A stretch of DNA of 64,000 bases, taken from the NCBI RefSeq assembly GCF_014652815.1, contig NZ_BMZN01000004.1, positions 127,137 through 191,136 on the forward strand, given 5' to 3'. Source of the stretch: Alcaligenes pakistanensis. Lineage in GTDB: Bacteria; Pseudomonadota; Gammaproteobacteria; Burkholderiales; Burkholderiaceae_B. Position 1 is the stretch's first letter, and each line of letters starts with the position of its first letter. The translations under genes were made by a program, and so were the position numbers. Positions 25,931-35,568 of the stretch are shown one piece after another. The notes below the pieces were generated by a model. The model ran no database searches, was not told the DNA's origin, and saw only the letters and a program-made list of their open reading frames with translations.

Positions 25931-28225
25931 TCAGGCACTAGCCCGCAAAACTTTGGCTGCGGCCACCATATTGGTCAGGGCTGGAATCACCTCAGCCCAT
26001 TGACGTGTTTTCAGACCGCAGTCTGGGTTCACCCACAGACGTTCGGCAGGCACGCGCTCGGCGGCTTTCTTCATCAAATCCACAATGTGCTGCTCAGTCG
26101 GAATATTGGGCGAGTGAATGTCGTACACGCCAGGGCCGATCTCATTGGGATACTGGAAGTTCTCAAAGGCCTCCAGCAACTCCATGTCCGAGCGACTGGT
26201 TTCAATAGTGATCACATCCGCATCCATACCGGCGATCGAAGCGATGATGTCGTTGAACTCCGAATAACACATATGAGTGTGAATCTGCGTCTCGTCACCC
26301 ACACCATTGGCGGTGATACGGAAGCTCTCTACGGCCCAATCCAGATAGCTCTTCCATTGCGACTTACGCAAAGGAAGACCCTCGCGCAAGGCGGCTTCGT
26401 CAATCTGGATAACGTGCACACCGGCCTTTTCCAGATCCAGTACTTCTTCGCGAATGGCCAGAGCCAATTGCAGGCAAGAAGCCGAACGGGGCTGATCGTC
26501 ACGTACAAAGGACCAGTTCAAAATCGTCACGGGGCCGGTCAACATGCCCTTCATAGGTTTTTGTGTCAGGGACTGAGCGTAGGTAATCCACTCCACCGTC
26601 ATGGCCTGAGGACGGCTGATGTCACCAAACAGAATGGGTGGTTTCACACAACGCGAACCGTAGGACTGCACCCAACCGAACTGGCTGAACGCGTAGCCAT
26701 CCAATTGCTCGCCAAAGTACTCGACCATGTCGTTGCGCTCAGCTTCACCATGCACCAACACATCCAGACCCAGTTTTTCCTGCTCACGCACGCTGCGCTC
26801 AATCTCGGCACGCATCGCGTTCTGATAGCTAGCTTCGTCCAAGCGACCGGCCTTGAACTCGCTACGCGCACGGCGGATTTCAGTCGTCTGCGGGAAAGAG
26901 CCAATCGTTGTGGTGGGGAAGGCAGGCAGCTTCAAGAATTCAGCTTGCTTGGAAGCACGCTGTGCATAAACGCTCTTGCGCTTACCCAGTTCAGCATTGA
27001 TACGGGCAACAGCCGCTTTAACAGCAGGATTATTCACACGAGGCGAGTTGCGACGAGCCGTCAGGGCTGCCAGGTTCTCGGCCAGCTCAGCTTTTACAGC
27101 ATCACGGCCTTCACGCAGGGCTTTGCCCAATACGCGCAATTCGTCCAGCTTTTGCAAAGCAAAGGCCAACCAGGACTTCACGTCGGCATCCAGCTTTTGT
27201 TCGCTGTTCAGATCAACCGGTACGTGCAACAAAGAGCATGAAGGTGCAATCCACAGGCGCTCGCCCAGTTGTTTTGCGATAGGCTCGACCCAATCCAGAA
27301 CAGCAGTCAAATCTGCCTTCCAGATATTGCGGCCATTGATCACGCCCAGAGACAAGACTTTGTCGTCACCCAGCAGTTTAAGCAGAGATTCCACGCCATC
27401 ACGATCATTGATGGCATCCACATGCAAACCGGCCACAGGCAGGCTAGCGGCTAAAGCGGCATTTTCCAGCAGTTCACCAAAATAAGTCGCTACCAGCAGT
27501 TTGACGCCTACGGACTTCAGTTGCTGATAGGCCGTCTTGAACGCTTGCTGCCACTCGGCGTCCAGCTCGGTGACCAGAATAGGCTCATCAATCTGTACCC
27601 ACTCCACACCCGCTTTAGCCAGCGTGTCCAACAATTGGGCATACACAGGTAACAGACGCTCCAGCAAGGCCAGCTTGTTGGACTCATCCTTGGCCTTGCC
27701 CAGAGCCAGATACGTCACGGGGCCAATAATCACAGGCTTGGCTTTCACGCCCTGGGCCTTGGCTTCAGCCAACTGCTCCAGCAGACGCGAGGCATCCAAC
27801 GTGAACTGGGTGTCAGCCGTAAATTCGGGGACGATGTAGTGATAGTTCGTGTCAAACCACTTGGTCATTTCACCGGCAGCCACACCACCACCGCAGCAGG
27901 CGCTGTGATCTTCCAAACCCTTGGCCGAACGACCGCGCGCTACGCGGAAATAGTTATCCAGCTCATCACCCTGAAAGCCCTGAACACGCTCGGGCAGATT
28001 ACCCAGCAAGAAGCTGGCATCCAGCACCTGATCGTAAAAAGAGAAGTCACCCACGGCCACCAGATCCAGACCCGCCTGGTTCTCCCAATGACGCTGACGC
28101 AGCTGAGCGCCCAGAGCCTTGAGTTCATCACGCGACATATCGCCCTTCCAGTAGGACTCCAAAGCGAACTTCAGTTCCCGTTTGGCGCCGATGCGCGGAA
28201 AGCCAAGATTATGAATCATCGTCAT
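25931..28225 (-). CDS. metE: Cobalamin-independent methionine synthase (5-methyltetrahydropteroyltriglutamate-homocysteine methyltransferase)
   Basis: A 764-residue cytosolic enzyme that transfers the methyl group of methyltetrahydrofolate-polyglutamate to homocysteine, the last step of methionine synthesis. The full two-barrel length is present (E. coli 753). The N-terminal barrel begins [20 protein letters not shown]. The zinc ligands of the C-terminal barrel are seen as [12 protein letters not shown] (His, Cys), ITIETSRSD (Glu) and [10 protein letters not shown] (Cys). [16 protein letters not shown] and [15 protein letters not shown] are further family motifs. The ATG at 28225 is followed by a second one two codons later. 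It is divergent from metR, the classic metE/metR arrangement, and is closed by a strong terminator. Confidence 0.98.
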   Translation of the reverse strand: MTMIHNLGFPRIGAKRELKFALESYWKGDMSRDELKALGAQLRQRHWENQAGLDLVAVGDFSFYDQVLDASFLLGNLPERVQGFQGDELDNYFRVARGRSAKGLEDHSACCGGGVAAGEMTKWFDTNYHYIVPEFTADTQFTLDASRLLEQLAEAKAQGVKAKPVIIGPVTYLALGKAKDESNKLALLERLLPVYAQLLDTLAKAGVEWVQIDEPILVTELDAEWQQAFKTAYQQLKSVGVKLLVATYFGELLENAALAASLPVAGLHVDAINDRDGVESLLKLLGDDKVLSLGVINGRNIWKADLTAVLDWVEPIAKQLGERLWIAPSCSLLHVPVDLNSEQKLDADVKSWLAFALQKLDELRVLGKALREGRDAVKAELAENLAALTARRNSPRVNNPAVKAAVARINAELGKRKSVYAQRASKQAEFLKLPAFPTTTIGSFPQTTEIRRARSEFKAGRLDEASYQNAMRAEIERSVREQEKLGLDVLVHGEAERNDMVEYFGEQLDGYAFSQFGWVQSYGSRCVKPPILFGDISRPQAMTVEWITYAQSLTQKPMKGMLTGPVTILNWSFVRDDQPRSASCLQLALAIREEVLDLEKAGVHVIQIDEAALREGLPLRKSQWKSYLDWAVESFRITANGVGDETQIHTHMCYSEFNDIIASIAGMDADVITIETSRSDMELLEAFENFQYPNEIGPGVYDIHSPNIPTEQHIVDLMKKAAERVPAERLWVNPDCGLKTRQWAEVIPALTNMVAAAKVLRASA

Positions 28226-28317
28226 GTGCTGCTCTCAAAAGGCCAGTGGATTAAAGAATGACTTGCATTGTAGGAAGACAGTTCAATGAAGTAAAATGGC
28301 TTTATCTCACCAATCCA

Positions 28318-28330
28318 TGAATATTCTTCA
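28318..28330. promoter_or_regulatory. MetR box between metE and metR
   Basis: TGAATATTCTTCA is an exact match to the MetR consensus TGAA-N5-TTCA. It lies 6 bp before the metR start codon and 92 bp before metE. A half-overlapping TTCAATGAA is at 28292-28300. MetR with homocysteine activates metE and represses its own gene in enterobacteria, and this position fits self-repression. Confidence 0.8.
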
Positions 28331-28336
28331 CGTACT

Positions 28337-29251
28337 ATGTTAGAACGCATCCATCTGGCCATCGTGCAACAAGTTGACAAGCAAGGCTCCCTGACTGCAG
28401 CGGCCGGTATGCTGCATGTCACCCAATCAGCGCTCAGTCACACCATGAGGAAACTGGAGCAGCAATTGGGAACTGAGATTTGGCGCCGCGAAGGCCGCAA
28501 CCTGCAGCTAACCCAGGCTGGGCAGTACCTGCTAGCCGTCGCGAATCGCGTGTTGCCACAGCTGGATCTGGCCGAAGAGCGCCTGGGTCAGTTTGCCCAG
28601 GGCGAACGAGGCTCACTGCGTATAGGCATGGAATGCCACCCCTGCTACCAATGGTTGCTAAAGATCGTCTCGCCGTATCTCAGCGCCTGGCCGGATGTGG
28701 ATGTGGATGTGAAGCAGAAATTCCAGTTTGGCGGCATCGGCGCGCTGTTTGGCTATGAAATCGATCTGCTCGTGACCCCTGACCCGCTCTATAAACCAGG
28801 CTTGAAATTCGAGCCCGTCTTCGACTACGAGCAGGTGCTGGTGGTCAATAAAGACCATCGACTGGCTACCGTGGACTATGCCAGACCCCAGGACATAGAC
28901 CGGGAAGTGCTGATTTCCTACCCGGTGGATATAGACCGGCTGGATATCTACAACCAGTTTCTACTACCCGCAGGCATCGCCCCCCGACGCCACAAAGCGA
29001 TCGAGACAACGGACATCATGATGCAGATGGTGGCCAGTGGACGTGGGGTGGCAGCCCTACCCCGATGGTTGGTGGAGGAGTATGCGGAGAAGCTGGATGT
29101 GGTGCCGGTCAAGTTGGGCAAGCATGGCATCGCCAAGCAGATCTTCCTGGGCATGAGGGAGACGGAGGCGGTCATTGACTACCTGCAGGCATTTATGGAG
29201 CTGGCTCGGGGGTCTGGGCCGGGTACAGGACAAAGCAATAATGGGCTTTAA
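28337..29251 (+). CDS. metR: LysR-family activator of methionine biosynthesis MetR
   Basis: A 304-residue LysR protein with the MetR pattern: MLERIHLAIVQQVDKQGSLTAAAGMLHVTQSALSHTMRKLEQQLG (helix-turn-helix about residues 17-40) and the ligand-domain segment LRIGMECHPCYQWLLKIV (about residues 95-112), typical of MetR. The ligand is homocysteine in known members. It is divergent from metE with a perfect MetR box between. The C-terminal tail GSGPGTGQSNNGL is likely disordered. Confidence 0.94.
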   Translation: MLERIHLAIVQQVDKQGSLTAAAGMLHVTQSALSHTMRKLEQQLGTEIWRREGRNLQLTQAGQYLLAVANRVLPQLDLAEERLGQFAQGERGSLRIGMECHPCYQWLLKIVSPYLSAWPDVDVDVKQKFQFGGIGALFGYEIDLLVTPDPLYKPGLKFEPVFDYEQVLVVNKDHRLATVDYARPQDIDREVLISYPVDIDRLDIYNQFLLPAGIAPRRHKAIETTDIMMQMVASGRGVAALPRWLVEEYAEKLDVVPVKLGKHGIAKQIFLGMRETEAVIDYLQAFMELARGSGPGTGQSNNGL

Positions 29252-29703
29252 GGAATCTGTGGCACAACCTTCGATTCACAGACCTCAAACAGAGCCGCTT
29301 TGCACTTATCACCTCGCCTACCCTCACACCAACATCAATGGTGAAGTCTTGGATCTGGTTCTAAGCCCCCGGTAGGTTTGCCCGCCTTCCCCGGTTCAAA
29401 AGCTCAACTATTACAACGCCTCGTACCTGGATGCCCACAGGTTCATTCCTGCAAAGATCAAGATCAAAGTCCTGCTTGTAGGACCTCAGCGGCGAGCTTA
29501 AGCACACCTGCGCTCTCAAACGGAGCTATGGCAGGTCAGAGAGCAGTATCCACTTGTACACAAACGCAGGTGTATTTAGCCGAGATCTTGGCGTTCATCA
29601 ACAAACAATCCCGCTCTGAGGCCAGAGCCTCTAATTACGAATGTTTATCTAGCCTGAGTCGCCATCCTAATTACCGGATCAAAGACGTCTGCCGTACTCT
29701 CAC
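29252..29703. other. 452-bp gap between metR and the marR-type gene
   Basis: No gene, tRNA or T-tailed hairpin is recognised. A 109-codon open frame (29378-29707, +) has no ribosome site and protein-like features are lacking. The convergent orientation of metR and marR means no promoter is needed here. The gap marks the left edge of the catabolic cluster. Confidence 0.45.
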
Positions 29704-30270
29704 CTAGCGACGACCCGTTTTAGCGCCGGACTTGAGTTGTGTCCAGAGTTTGGCGAGCATCTTTTGCAGTACGTGGCACTCCGCTTCATCAAGGCTGCTG
29801 GTCAGCGATTCGCACATCTGCCAGAACGCCGGCAGAGCTTCGTCCACCAACTTACGGCCTTCAGCAGTTAGCTCCAAGGCAAAACTGCGTCGGTCTTCGG
29901 TACTTAACTTGCGGCGCAGCAGATCGCGTTTTTCCAGCCAGTCCAGCAAGGAGGTCACCGTGGAGCGCGTCACGCCGAAATACTCCGCGATGTTGGACGG
30001 AGTAATCGCCTGACTCTCCACCAATCCCCGCTCTGCCAGACTGAAGAACATCAATACATCGAATTTGCTCTCTGACAGGCCGAAAGGCGCCAGGCGGCTG
30101 TTGGCGCACTGCTCGATGTCGTCGCACAGCCACAGCATCAACAATCCTAGCCCTGCACGGCTTGGATTGGTGGTTTCGTCAGCACTAGCGCGCATCAGCT
30201 CCAAGTGCGGACGTGCTGCCTTAAGAGCCGTGAAAGATGGCGTAGAAGCGGATGTTTTGGGCCGTTGCAT
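29704..30270 (-). CDS. MarR-family regulator of the hpaHI-type cluster
   Basis: A 188-residue winged-helix repressor. The DNA-binding part is SQAITPSNIAEYFGVTRSTVTSLLDWLEKRDLLRRKLSTEDRRSFALELTAEGRKLVDE (about residues 88-145), with the DRR wing typical of MarR. About 30 extra N-terminal residues precede the fold. It is divergent from the VOC gene; two overlapping palindromes on the intervening promoter are the likely operator. MarR proteins of aromatic catabolism (HpaR, HpcR types) respond to the aromatic substrate, which may apply here. Confidence 0.9.
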   Translation of the reverse strand: MQRPKTSASTPSFTALKAARPHLELMRASADETTNPSRAGLGLLMLWLCDDIEQCANSRLAPFGLSESKFDVLMFFSLAERGLVESQAITPSNIAEYFGVTRSTVTSLLDWLEKRDLLRRKLSTEDRRSFALELTAEGRKLVDEALPAFWQMCESLTSSLDEAECHVLQKMLAKLWTQLKSGAKTGRR

Positions 30271-30337
30271 GCTGGATCAAGATCAATACCAAAGGGAAGG
30301 TTGGCAATCATAGCGCAAAGAAATAGTACCACTTGCG

Positions 30338-30359
30338 TATAATACGATAGTCGTACTAT
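30338..30359 (+). promoter_or_regulatory. Promoter -10 box with overlapping MarR-type palindromes
   Basis: TATAAT at 30338-30343 is a perfect -10 box. Two perfect 5-3-5 palindromes overlap it and each other: TACGA-TAG-TCGTA (30343-30355) and ATAGT-CGT-ACTAT (30347-30359). A repressor bound here would cover the -10 and start site of the VOC-led operon. The -35 region is weak. Confidence 0.65.
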
Positions 30360-30427
30360 ATTTCCATTGCTTCACAACAATCAAAGGCCAAGCCTCAATT
30401 AAAAAATCCCAAAGGAGCCTATACACC

Positions 30428-30880
30428 ATGAAAGTAATTGAATTGCACCATGTTGGTTTCGGCGTCAATCATGCGCAGGCCGATGCCATGCTTGATTTCT
30501 ATCGCAACGTGCTGGCTTTGCCACAAGATCCGTCTCGCTGGAAGATTCCCGGCATCTACGGTTCATGGTTCAACCTGCCCAATGGCACCCAACTGCACAT
30601 TCTTGGCTGCGAGGGCGTTTCCCAATACGCCAAAGGACCAGATCAGGACCCAGTCTCGAATCACTTCGCCCTTGCCGTCGAGAACATACTCGCCGCCGAA
30701 CAAGAACTGGTGGAGCAAGGCATCGAGTACTTCACTCTCGACAATGTTGCCTCTCCCAACCTTAAACAGTTGTTCCTGCGCGATCCTGCAGGAAACCTTA
30801 TCGAGCTGCATCAGGCCACGGCTCGTACCGCGGGTGTCGCAGTGAATGAGCAGCAAACGGGCCCAAGCGCCAATCGCTAA
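30428..30880 (+). CDS. VOC-superfamily (glyoxalase/dioxygenase-fold) protein
   Basis: A 150-residue protein with the vicinal-oxygen-chelate fold. The first metal-ligand histidine is in LHHVGFGV (residues 7-8). NHFALAVENILAAEQELVEQGIEYF forms the second repeat, and DPAGNLIELHQ gives the C-terminal glutamate ligand. AAGGAG lies about 10 nt before the ATG. The size is that of a single-domain glyoxalase or lactoylglutathione lyase-like enzyme, smaller than most extradiol dioxygenases. It is the first gene of the operon and may supply the missing ring-opening or isomerising step, but this is speculation. Confidence 0.85.
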   Translation: MKVIELHHVGFGVNHAQADAMLDFYRNVLALPQDPSRWKIPGIYGSWFNLPNGTQLHILGCEGVSQYAKGPDQDPVSNHFALAVENILAAEQELVEQGIEYFTLDNVASPNLKQLFLRDPAGNLIELHQATARTAGVAVNEQQTGPSANR

Positions 30881-30904
30881 ATGTATAGCTAGCAGGAGTG
30901 AGAC

Positions 30905-31615
30905 ATGTATTTCGATATGAAGGCTTTAACCGGCGAGCAGCGTAGCAAGCTAGTGCACTCTACGGTAGTTCCCCGGCCCATCGCATGGGTAAGTTCATGC
31001 AATGCTTCGGGCGCAGTCAACGTCGCGCCGTTTTCGTTTTTCAATGTGATGTCCGGGGATCCACCGTTGCTATGCCTTTGCATCGGTTCGCGCGCGGGTG
31101 AACCCAAGGACACAGCACGTAACATCATCGACCGGGGCGAATTTGTGGTCAATCTGGTCTCGGAAAACATGGCCGGGCGCATGGCCATCACCTCTATAGA
31201 CTTTGAGGCCGGACTCAACGAAGCCCAAGAGGCGGAGCTTGAAATGCTCCCAAGCCAGCAAGTGGCCGTGCCACGAATCGGCTCGAGCCCATGTTCGATG
31301 GAGTGTAAGGTGCGTCAGTTGATTGATATAGACGGTGTGCGAACCTTTGTACTCGCTGATATCGTCGGCGTACATCTATGCGACGAGGCCGTTACCGACG
31401 TCAGCAAAATGTTCATCGACCCATTGCCAATGGCCTTGATCGGGCGTCTTCATAGTCCGGGCTGGTACTGCAAAGTATCAGCCGATTTCCAGCTTCCCAC
31501 GCCCTCTCCCCTGCAATGGCAGGCTCTGAAAGATCAGGGACAGGCGCAGGATTTGTTGAGCTGGCAAGCCCCAGTCCAGACATCTTCCGGAGGCCAAGAT
31601 GTTGAACGCAATTGA
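30905..31615 (+). CDS. Flavin reductase-like FMN-binding split-barrel protein
   Basis: A 236-residue protein of the flavin reductase domain (DIM6/NTAB) family: STVVPRPIAWVSSCNASGAVNVAPFSFFNVMSGDPPLLCLCIG (residues 17-59) followed by KDTARNIIDRGEFVVNLV is the FMN-binding pattern. GGAG-like signals (CAGGAGTGAG) stand upstream of the ATG. The stop lies 17 bp inside the hydratase gene, so they are translationally linked. Members either feed reduced flavin to an oxygenase or use bound flavin for other chemistry. No two-component oxygenase is encoded next to it, which is odd if it is a true reductase. Confidence 0.85.
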   Translation: MYFDMKALTGEQRSKLVHSTVVPRPIAWVSSCNASGAVNVAPFSFFNVMSGDPPLLCLCIGSRAGEPKDTARNIIDRGEFVVNLVSENMAGRMAITSIDFEAGLNEAQEAELEMLPSQQVAVPRIGSSPCSMECKVRQLIDIDGVRTFVLADIVGVHLCDEAVTDVSKMFIDPLPMALIGRLHSPGWYCKVSADFQLPTPSPLQWQALKDQGQAQDLLSWQAPVQTSSGGQDVERN

Positions 31616-32402
31616 AGTGCGCCAAAGCGCCGAATACCTGGATAAGGCCGAGCGCTCTCGCGAGCAGATACGTCAGATTTCGCTGACCTATCCCGAGATG
31701 AGTATCACCGATGCTTATGCCATCCAGCATGCTTGGGTACAGATGAAGCTTGCCCGTGGTCAGCGAGTCATCGGCCACAAAATCGGCCTCACCTCAAGGG
31801 CGATGCAAATGGCTTCACAGATTAATGAACCAGACTACGGCGTGCTGCTCAATGAAATGCTCTGGGGCGATGGCAGTGAAATCCGGCGCGAGCAGTTAAT
31901 TCTTCCCAGGGTGGAAGTGGAACTGGCTTTCATCCTTAACCGGCGCTTGGCTGGCGAGCAGGTGACACTGTTAGATGTGCTTGATGCCACCCGCTACGTG
32001 GTGCCTGCACTGGAGATCATTGACGCGCGCTCCGAACAGCTCGATCGAGAAACCCAGCGACCACGTCGGGTGGTCGACACCATTGCCGACAATGCGGCGA
32101 ATGCTGGCGTGATCCTCGGTGGTCGTCCAATGCGTGTGGATGACCTGGACTTACGTTGGGTAGGCGCACTGTTGATGCGTAATGGCGTGATCGAGGAGAC
32201 GGGCCTGTCGGCGGGTGTTCTTAATCACCCCGCCAACGGTGTTGCATGGCTATGCCATCGCCTGGCTGCGTTCGACAGTGGCCTCGAACCGGGACATATC
32301 GTGCTCTCAGGGTCTTTCACTCGTCCAGTGCATGCCAACGCGGGCGACACCTTTCATGCTGACTTCGGGCCACTGGGCAGCGTAGGTTGCCACTTCATCT
32401 GA
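31599..32402 (+). CDS. hpaH: 2-oxo-hept-4-ene-1,7-dioate hydratase-type enzyme (HpaH family)
   Basis: A 267-residue hydratase of the FAA-hydrolase-like fold. Family motifs are [26 protein letters not shown] (about 55-80) and [14 protein letters not shown] with the acidic metal ligands, then [11 protein letters not shown]. In homoprotocatechuate degradation HpaH adds water to 2-oxo-hept-4-ene-1,7-dioate. GGAGG is 6 nt before the ATG. It is followed 24 bp later by the aldolase that acts next in the pathway. Related hydratases (XylJ, DmpE, MhpD) act on shorter dienoates, but the HpaI partner favours the seven-carbon diacid. Confidence 0.88.
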   Translation: MLNAIEVRQSAEYLDKAERSREQIRQISLTYPEMSITDAYAIQHAWVQMKLARGQRVIGHKIGLTSRAMQMASQINEPDYGVLLNEMLWGDGSEIRREQLILPRVEVELAFILNRRLAGEQVTLLDVLDATRYVVPALEIIDARSEQLDRETQRPRRVVDTIADNAANAGVILGGRPMRVDDLDLRWVGALLMRNGVIEETGLSAGVLNHPANGVAWLCHRLAAFDSGLEPGHIVLSGSFTRPVHANAGDTFHADFGPLGSVGCHFI

Positions 32403-32426
32403 TCTTTCACTCTTCAAGATTTCGCT

Positions 32427-33191
32427 ATGCATAACTCCTTCAAACAAGCGCTTAGCAAGAACGACCCGGTAATTGGCCTATGGCTGGGCCTAGCTAACGC
32501 ATACACCGCCGAATTACTCGGGGGTAGCGGATACGACTGGCTGGTTATCGACAACGAGCATGCCCCCAACACCGTGCCTTCGACCTTGGCGCAACTGCAG
32601 GCCCTAGCGAGCACACCGGCACACGCTGTTGTCCGTGCCGCTAGTGATGACACCGTAGAAATCAAACGTTTACTTGATCTGGGGGCCCAGACCCTACTAA
32701 TCCCGATGGTCGAAAGCGCCGAACAGGCCACGCGGATCGTCTCCGCAACGCGCTACCCACCACTTGGGGTGCGCGGGGTCGGAGCAGCCTTGGCGCGAGC
32801 CTCACGCTGGCAACAAGTACCCGATTACCTAGCCCATGCTGATACTCAGATTTGTACGCTGGTGCAAGTTGAAAGTACGGCGGGTCTGTTGGCCCTGCCT
32901 GAGATTGCACGGGTCAGCGGCGTCGACGGTGTGTTCATCGGCCCGGCTGACCTGGCGGCGTCGATGGGCTATTTGGGCAATCCTGGACATCCTCACGTGC
33001 AGCAAGCGATAGCCACTGCCATCTCCGAGATTCGTAAAGCAGGTAAGGCGGCGGGTATTCTTACCGGCGACATGGCTATGGCTCGCACTTACTTGCAACT
33101 AGGGGCCGTGTTTGTCGCGGTAGGTTCTGACGTCGGGATACTGTCAAATGGTGCACGGGCCCTGCGCGAGTCGTTTCGAGATATTGGGTAA
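32427..33191 (+). CDS. hpaI: HpcH/HpaI-family class II aldolase
   Basis: A 254-residue pyruvate-dependent aldolase. Catalytic and metal-binding residues appear in order: VIDNEHAPN (the active-site histidine about residue 46), VVRAASDD (arginine about 71), [44 protein letters not shown] (glutamate ligand) and [13 protein letters not shown] (aspartate ligand). HpaI cleaves 4-hydroxy-2-oxo-heptane-1,7-dioate to pyruvate and succinic semialdehyde. It is the last gene of the operon. The nearest relatives also include 2-keto-3-deoxy sugar-acid aldolases, so the exact substrate depends on the pathway. Confidence 0.9.
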   Translation: MHNSFKQALSKNDPVIGLWLGLANAYTAELLGGSGYDWLVIDNEHAPNTVPSTLAQLQALASTPAHAVVRAASDDTVEIKRLLDLGAQTLLIPMVESAEQATRIVSATRYPPLGVRGVGAALARASRWQQVPDYLAHADTQICTLVQVESTAGLLALPEIARVSGVDGVFIGPADLAASMGYLGNPGHPHVQQAIATAISEIRKAGKAAGILTGDMAMARTYLQLGAVFVAVGSDVGILSNGARALRESFRDIG

Positions 33192-33349
33192 TTGCCTTGC
33201 TTCGGGCGCTAAGGTCAAAGCAGCTTAGGGAGGTGAGTCGTACTACCCTTGATTGAACGGATGGGGGGCCGGTCTGACATGCACGCAAGCCATGCTGGCT
33301 TCCTCTGATTACAAGCTGGTATGGACGTGGTGGCCCACTCGCGCTGGCA
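33192..33349. other. Junction sequence after the aldolase gene
   Basis: About 160 bp between hpaI-type gene and the IS3 remnant, with no recognisable gene. A minus-strand frame continuing from the OrfB remnant runs through it but no transposase motif is visible. Confidence 0.4.
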
Positions 33350-33660
33350 CCCTTGGTAATTTGCTGGGCGGTTGATGTCAATACAGCGGCAAGCTCTCCG
33401 AATGCTCAGTCCGAGAGCTTGAGCACCACAGACAGCTTGCCCAAGGACTTTTTAGCGTAACTCTGTGCTAGGCATGGCAGCTCCAGGCTTGCGCCGGCCT
33501 AGGGGCGAGAGGTCAAGTCCTACAAACCGTGTTTACGGCACCCTACTAAAACGGTCGAGCGACCTTGAATACCATAGCGTCGCTGAGTCTGTTTGTAGGT
33601 CAACTCGCCTTGTTCAACTTGCTCGGCCATATGCAATTTAAAAGCCAGACTGTAATCGCG
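33350..33660 (-). pseudogene. Decayed IS3-family transposase remnant
   Basis: On the minus strand, 33520-33660 translates to a 46-residue piece beginning RDYSLAFKLHMAEQVEQGEL and continuing TYKQTQRRYGIQGRSTVLV. This is the helix-turn-helix start of IS3-family OrfA proteins; it is bounded by stops on both sides. Downstream, 33350-33463 gives KVLGQAV and then GLSIRRACRCIDINRPANYQ, which matches the beginning of OrfB (the 'SVRRAC..L..SR..YY' pattern). The two pieces are out of phase and the rest is missing. No terminal inverted repeats or target duplication were found. It sits just after the hpaHI-type operon, at its junction with guaA. Confidence 0.7.
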
Positions 33661-33741
33661 TTAGCTGCATCGTATTCCTTGCCCCAACTGACTTTCCTTT
33701 GATAGGGGAAAAAAGTGCCAACGTAATTCAGGAGGGGTGGC

Positions 33742-33776
33742 AAAAAACAAAAAAGCCCGCAATTACGCGGGCTTTT
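33742..33776 (-). terminator. Rho-independent terminator of guaA
   Basis: On the minus strand the stem AAAAGCCCGC / GCGGGCTTTT with a 6-nt loop is followed by TTTTTTGTTTTTT-like sequence (plus-strand AAAAAACAAAAAA). It starts about 45 bp after the guaA stop. Confidence 0.93.
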
Positions 33777-33820
33777 CAGTTTTTAATGCCTTGAGCTTCC
33801 TGGCGATGCCAGACGCGGGA

Positions 33821-35407
33821 TCACTCCCACTCAATAGTCGCAGGCGGCTTGCTGCTCACGTCATACGTCACACGGTTAATGCCACGTACTTCATTGATGA
33901 TCCGGCCGGAGACGCGCTTCAACAGTGCATAAGGCAATTCAGCCCAATCCGCCGTCATGAAGTCGGTCGTTTGTACCGCACGCAGTGCCACAACGTATTC
34001 GTAGGTACGGGCATCGCCCATCACGCCCACGCTCTTCACGGGTAAGAACACGGTAAAGGCCTGGGAAGTCAGGTCGTACCAGTTCTTGCCGCTGACTTCG
34101 TCTACTGTTGTGCGCAGCTCTTCAATGAAGATGGCGTCAGCTTGGCGCAGCAGGTCTGCGTATTCGCGTTTGATTTCACCCAGGATGCGGACACCCAAGC
34201 CTGGGCCTGGGAAGGGGTGGCGGTAAACCATGCCGGGAGGCAGGCCTAAAGCGACACCCAGTTTGCGGACTTCGTCTTTGAACAGTTCGCGCAAGGGCTC
34301 CAACAGTTTCAGGTTCAGCGTATCTGGCAGACCGCCCACGTTGTGGTGGGATTTAATGCCGGTGGCTTTACCAGACTTGGCTGCAGCGGATTCGATTACG
34401 TCTGGGTAGATCGTACCTTGTGCCAGCCAGCGGGCGTTGCTGAGTTTAGCGGCTTCTTCCTGGAAGATTTCCACGAATTCGCGGCCAATGATCTTACGCT
34501 TGGCTTCTGGATCGGTAACACCGGTCAGTTTGCCCAAGAAGCGGTCAGATGCGTCGACATGGATGATCTTCAAACCCATGTGGTCGGCAAAGGTGCTCAT
34601 GACTTGCTGAGCTTCGTTCAGACGCAGCAGGCCGTGGTCCACGAATACGCAGGTTAGTTTGTCGCCAATAGCTTGATGAATCAAAGCAGCAGCAACCGAG
34701 GAGTCCACACCGCCTGACAGGGCCAGGATGACTTCTTCGTCGCCTACTTGAGTGCGGATGTTAGCGATAGCCTCTTCCACGTAGTCAGGCATGTTCCAAT
34801 CGCCTACGCAACCGCAGATATCACGTACAAAACGCTGGAACAAAGCAGCGCCTTGCAGTGTGTGGGTGACTTCGGGGTGAAACTGAACTGCATAGAAACG
34901 GCGCTCTTCGTCGGCCATACCCGCGATGGCGCAGGTTGGCGTGGAAGCCATCAGTTTGAAGCCAGGAGGCAAGGCGGTAACTTTATCGCCGTGGCTCATC
35001 CAGACTTTGAGCATACCGTGGCCTTCTGCCGTAGCAAAATCCTGAATGCCTTCCAGCAATTTGGTGTGACCGTGGGCGCGTACTTCGGCGTAACCGAATT
35101 CACGTTTGTCAGACCCTTCGGTAACGCCGCCCAGCTGACGAGCCATGGCTTGCATGCCGTAGCAAATACCCAGAACGGGCACGCCGGCTTCAAAAGCAGC
35201 GGCAGGAACTTGCAAGGCGTCATCGGCGTACACCGAGGCGTGGCTACCCGACAGAATGATCCCTTTCAGGCCTTCTTGGGAACGGATGAATTCATCGCTA
35301 ACATCACCGGGGTGAATCTCGCAGTAAGCACCGGCTTCGCGTACGCGACGCGCAATAAGCTGGGTGACCTGGGAGCCGTAATCAAGAATCAGAATTCGCT
35401 GGTGCAT
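33821..35407 (-). CDS. guaA: GMP synthase (glutamine-hydrolysing)
   Basis: A 528-residue enzyme that aminates XMP to GMP with glutamine and ATP. The start is set at ATG 35407 ([21 protein letters not shown]), the universal GuaA start; 37 in-frame codons upstream are not expected to be translated. The amidotransferase domain shows the nucleophile in [15 protein letters not shown] and the triad His/Glu in FHPEVTHT. The ATP-pyrophosphatase domain begins with the P-loop [18 protein letters not shown] (about residue 235), and the dimerisation domain ends [16 protein letters not shown]. In related bacteria guaA usually follows guaB directly; here guaB lies about 3.7 kb upstream on the same strand. 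Confidence 0.98.
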   Translation of the reverse strand: MHQRILILDYGSQVTQLIARRVREAGAYCEIHPGDVSDEFIRSQEGLKGIILSGSHASVYADDALQVPAAAFEAGVPVLGICYGMQAMARQLGGVTEGSDKREFGYAEVRAHGHTKLLEGIQDFATAEGHGMLKVWMSHGDKVTALPPGFKLMASTPTCAIAGMADEERRFYAVQFHPEVTHTLQGAALFQRFVRDICGCVGDWNMPDYVEEAIANIRTQVGDEEVILALSGGVDSSVAAALIHQAIGDKLTCVFVDHGLLRLNEAQQVMSTFADHMGLKIIHVDASDRFLGKLTGVTDPEAKRKIIGREFVEIFQEEAAKLSNARWLAQGTIYPDVIESAAAKSGKATGIKSHHNVGGLPDTLNLKLLEPLRELFKDEVRKLGVALGLPPGMVYRHPFPGPGLGVRILGEIKREYADLLRQADAIFIEELRTTVDEVSGKNWYDLTSQAFTVFLPVKSVGVMGDARTYEYVVALRAVQTTDFMTADWAELPYALLKRVSGRIINEVRGINRVTYDVSSKPPATIEWE

Positions 35408-35568
35408 GAAAGTATCGAGCCAATAATAAAGCGGTAAAAGATCTATTTTACGCTGTGTAGCGCCGCTTAGGGAGCCGCAGAAATACTCCAGGCTGAAATT
35501 GTCCTGCATCACTGGCATTCATGCGGCAAGGCAGCTACAGTACATGCAGCCATTTTGGGAGTTTCAGC

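Noticed and set aside
26000-27241. 413-codon plus-strand open frame
   Set aside because: Antisense to metE; no ribosome site and no recognisable motif.
29378-29707. 109-codon frame between metR and marR
   Set aside because: No ribosome site, no motif, and it overlaps the end of the marR-type gene.
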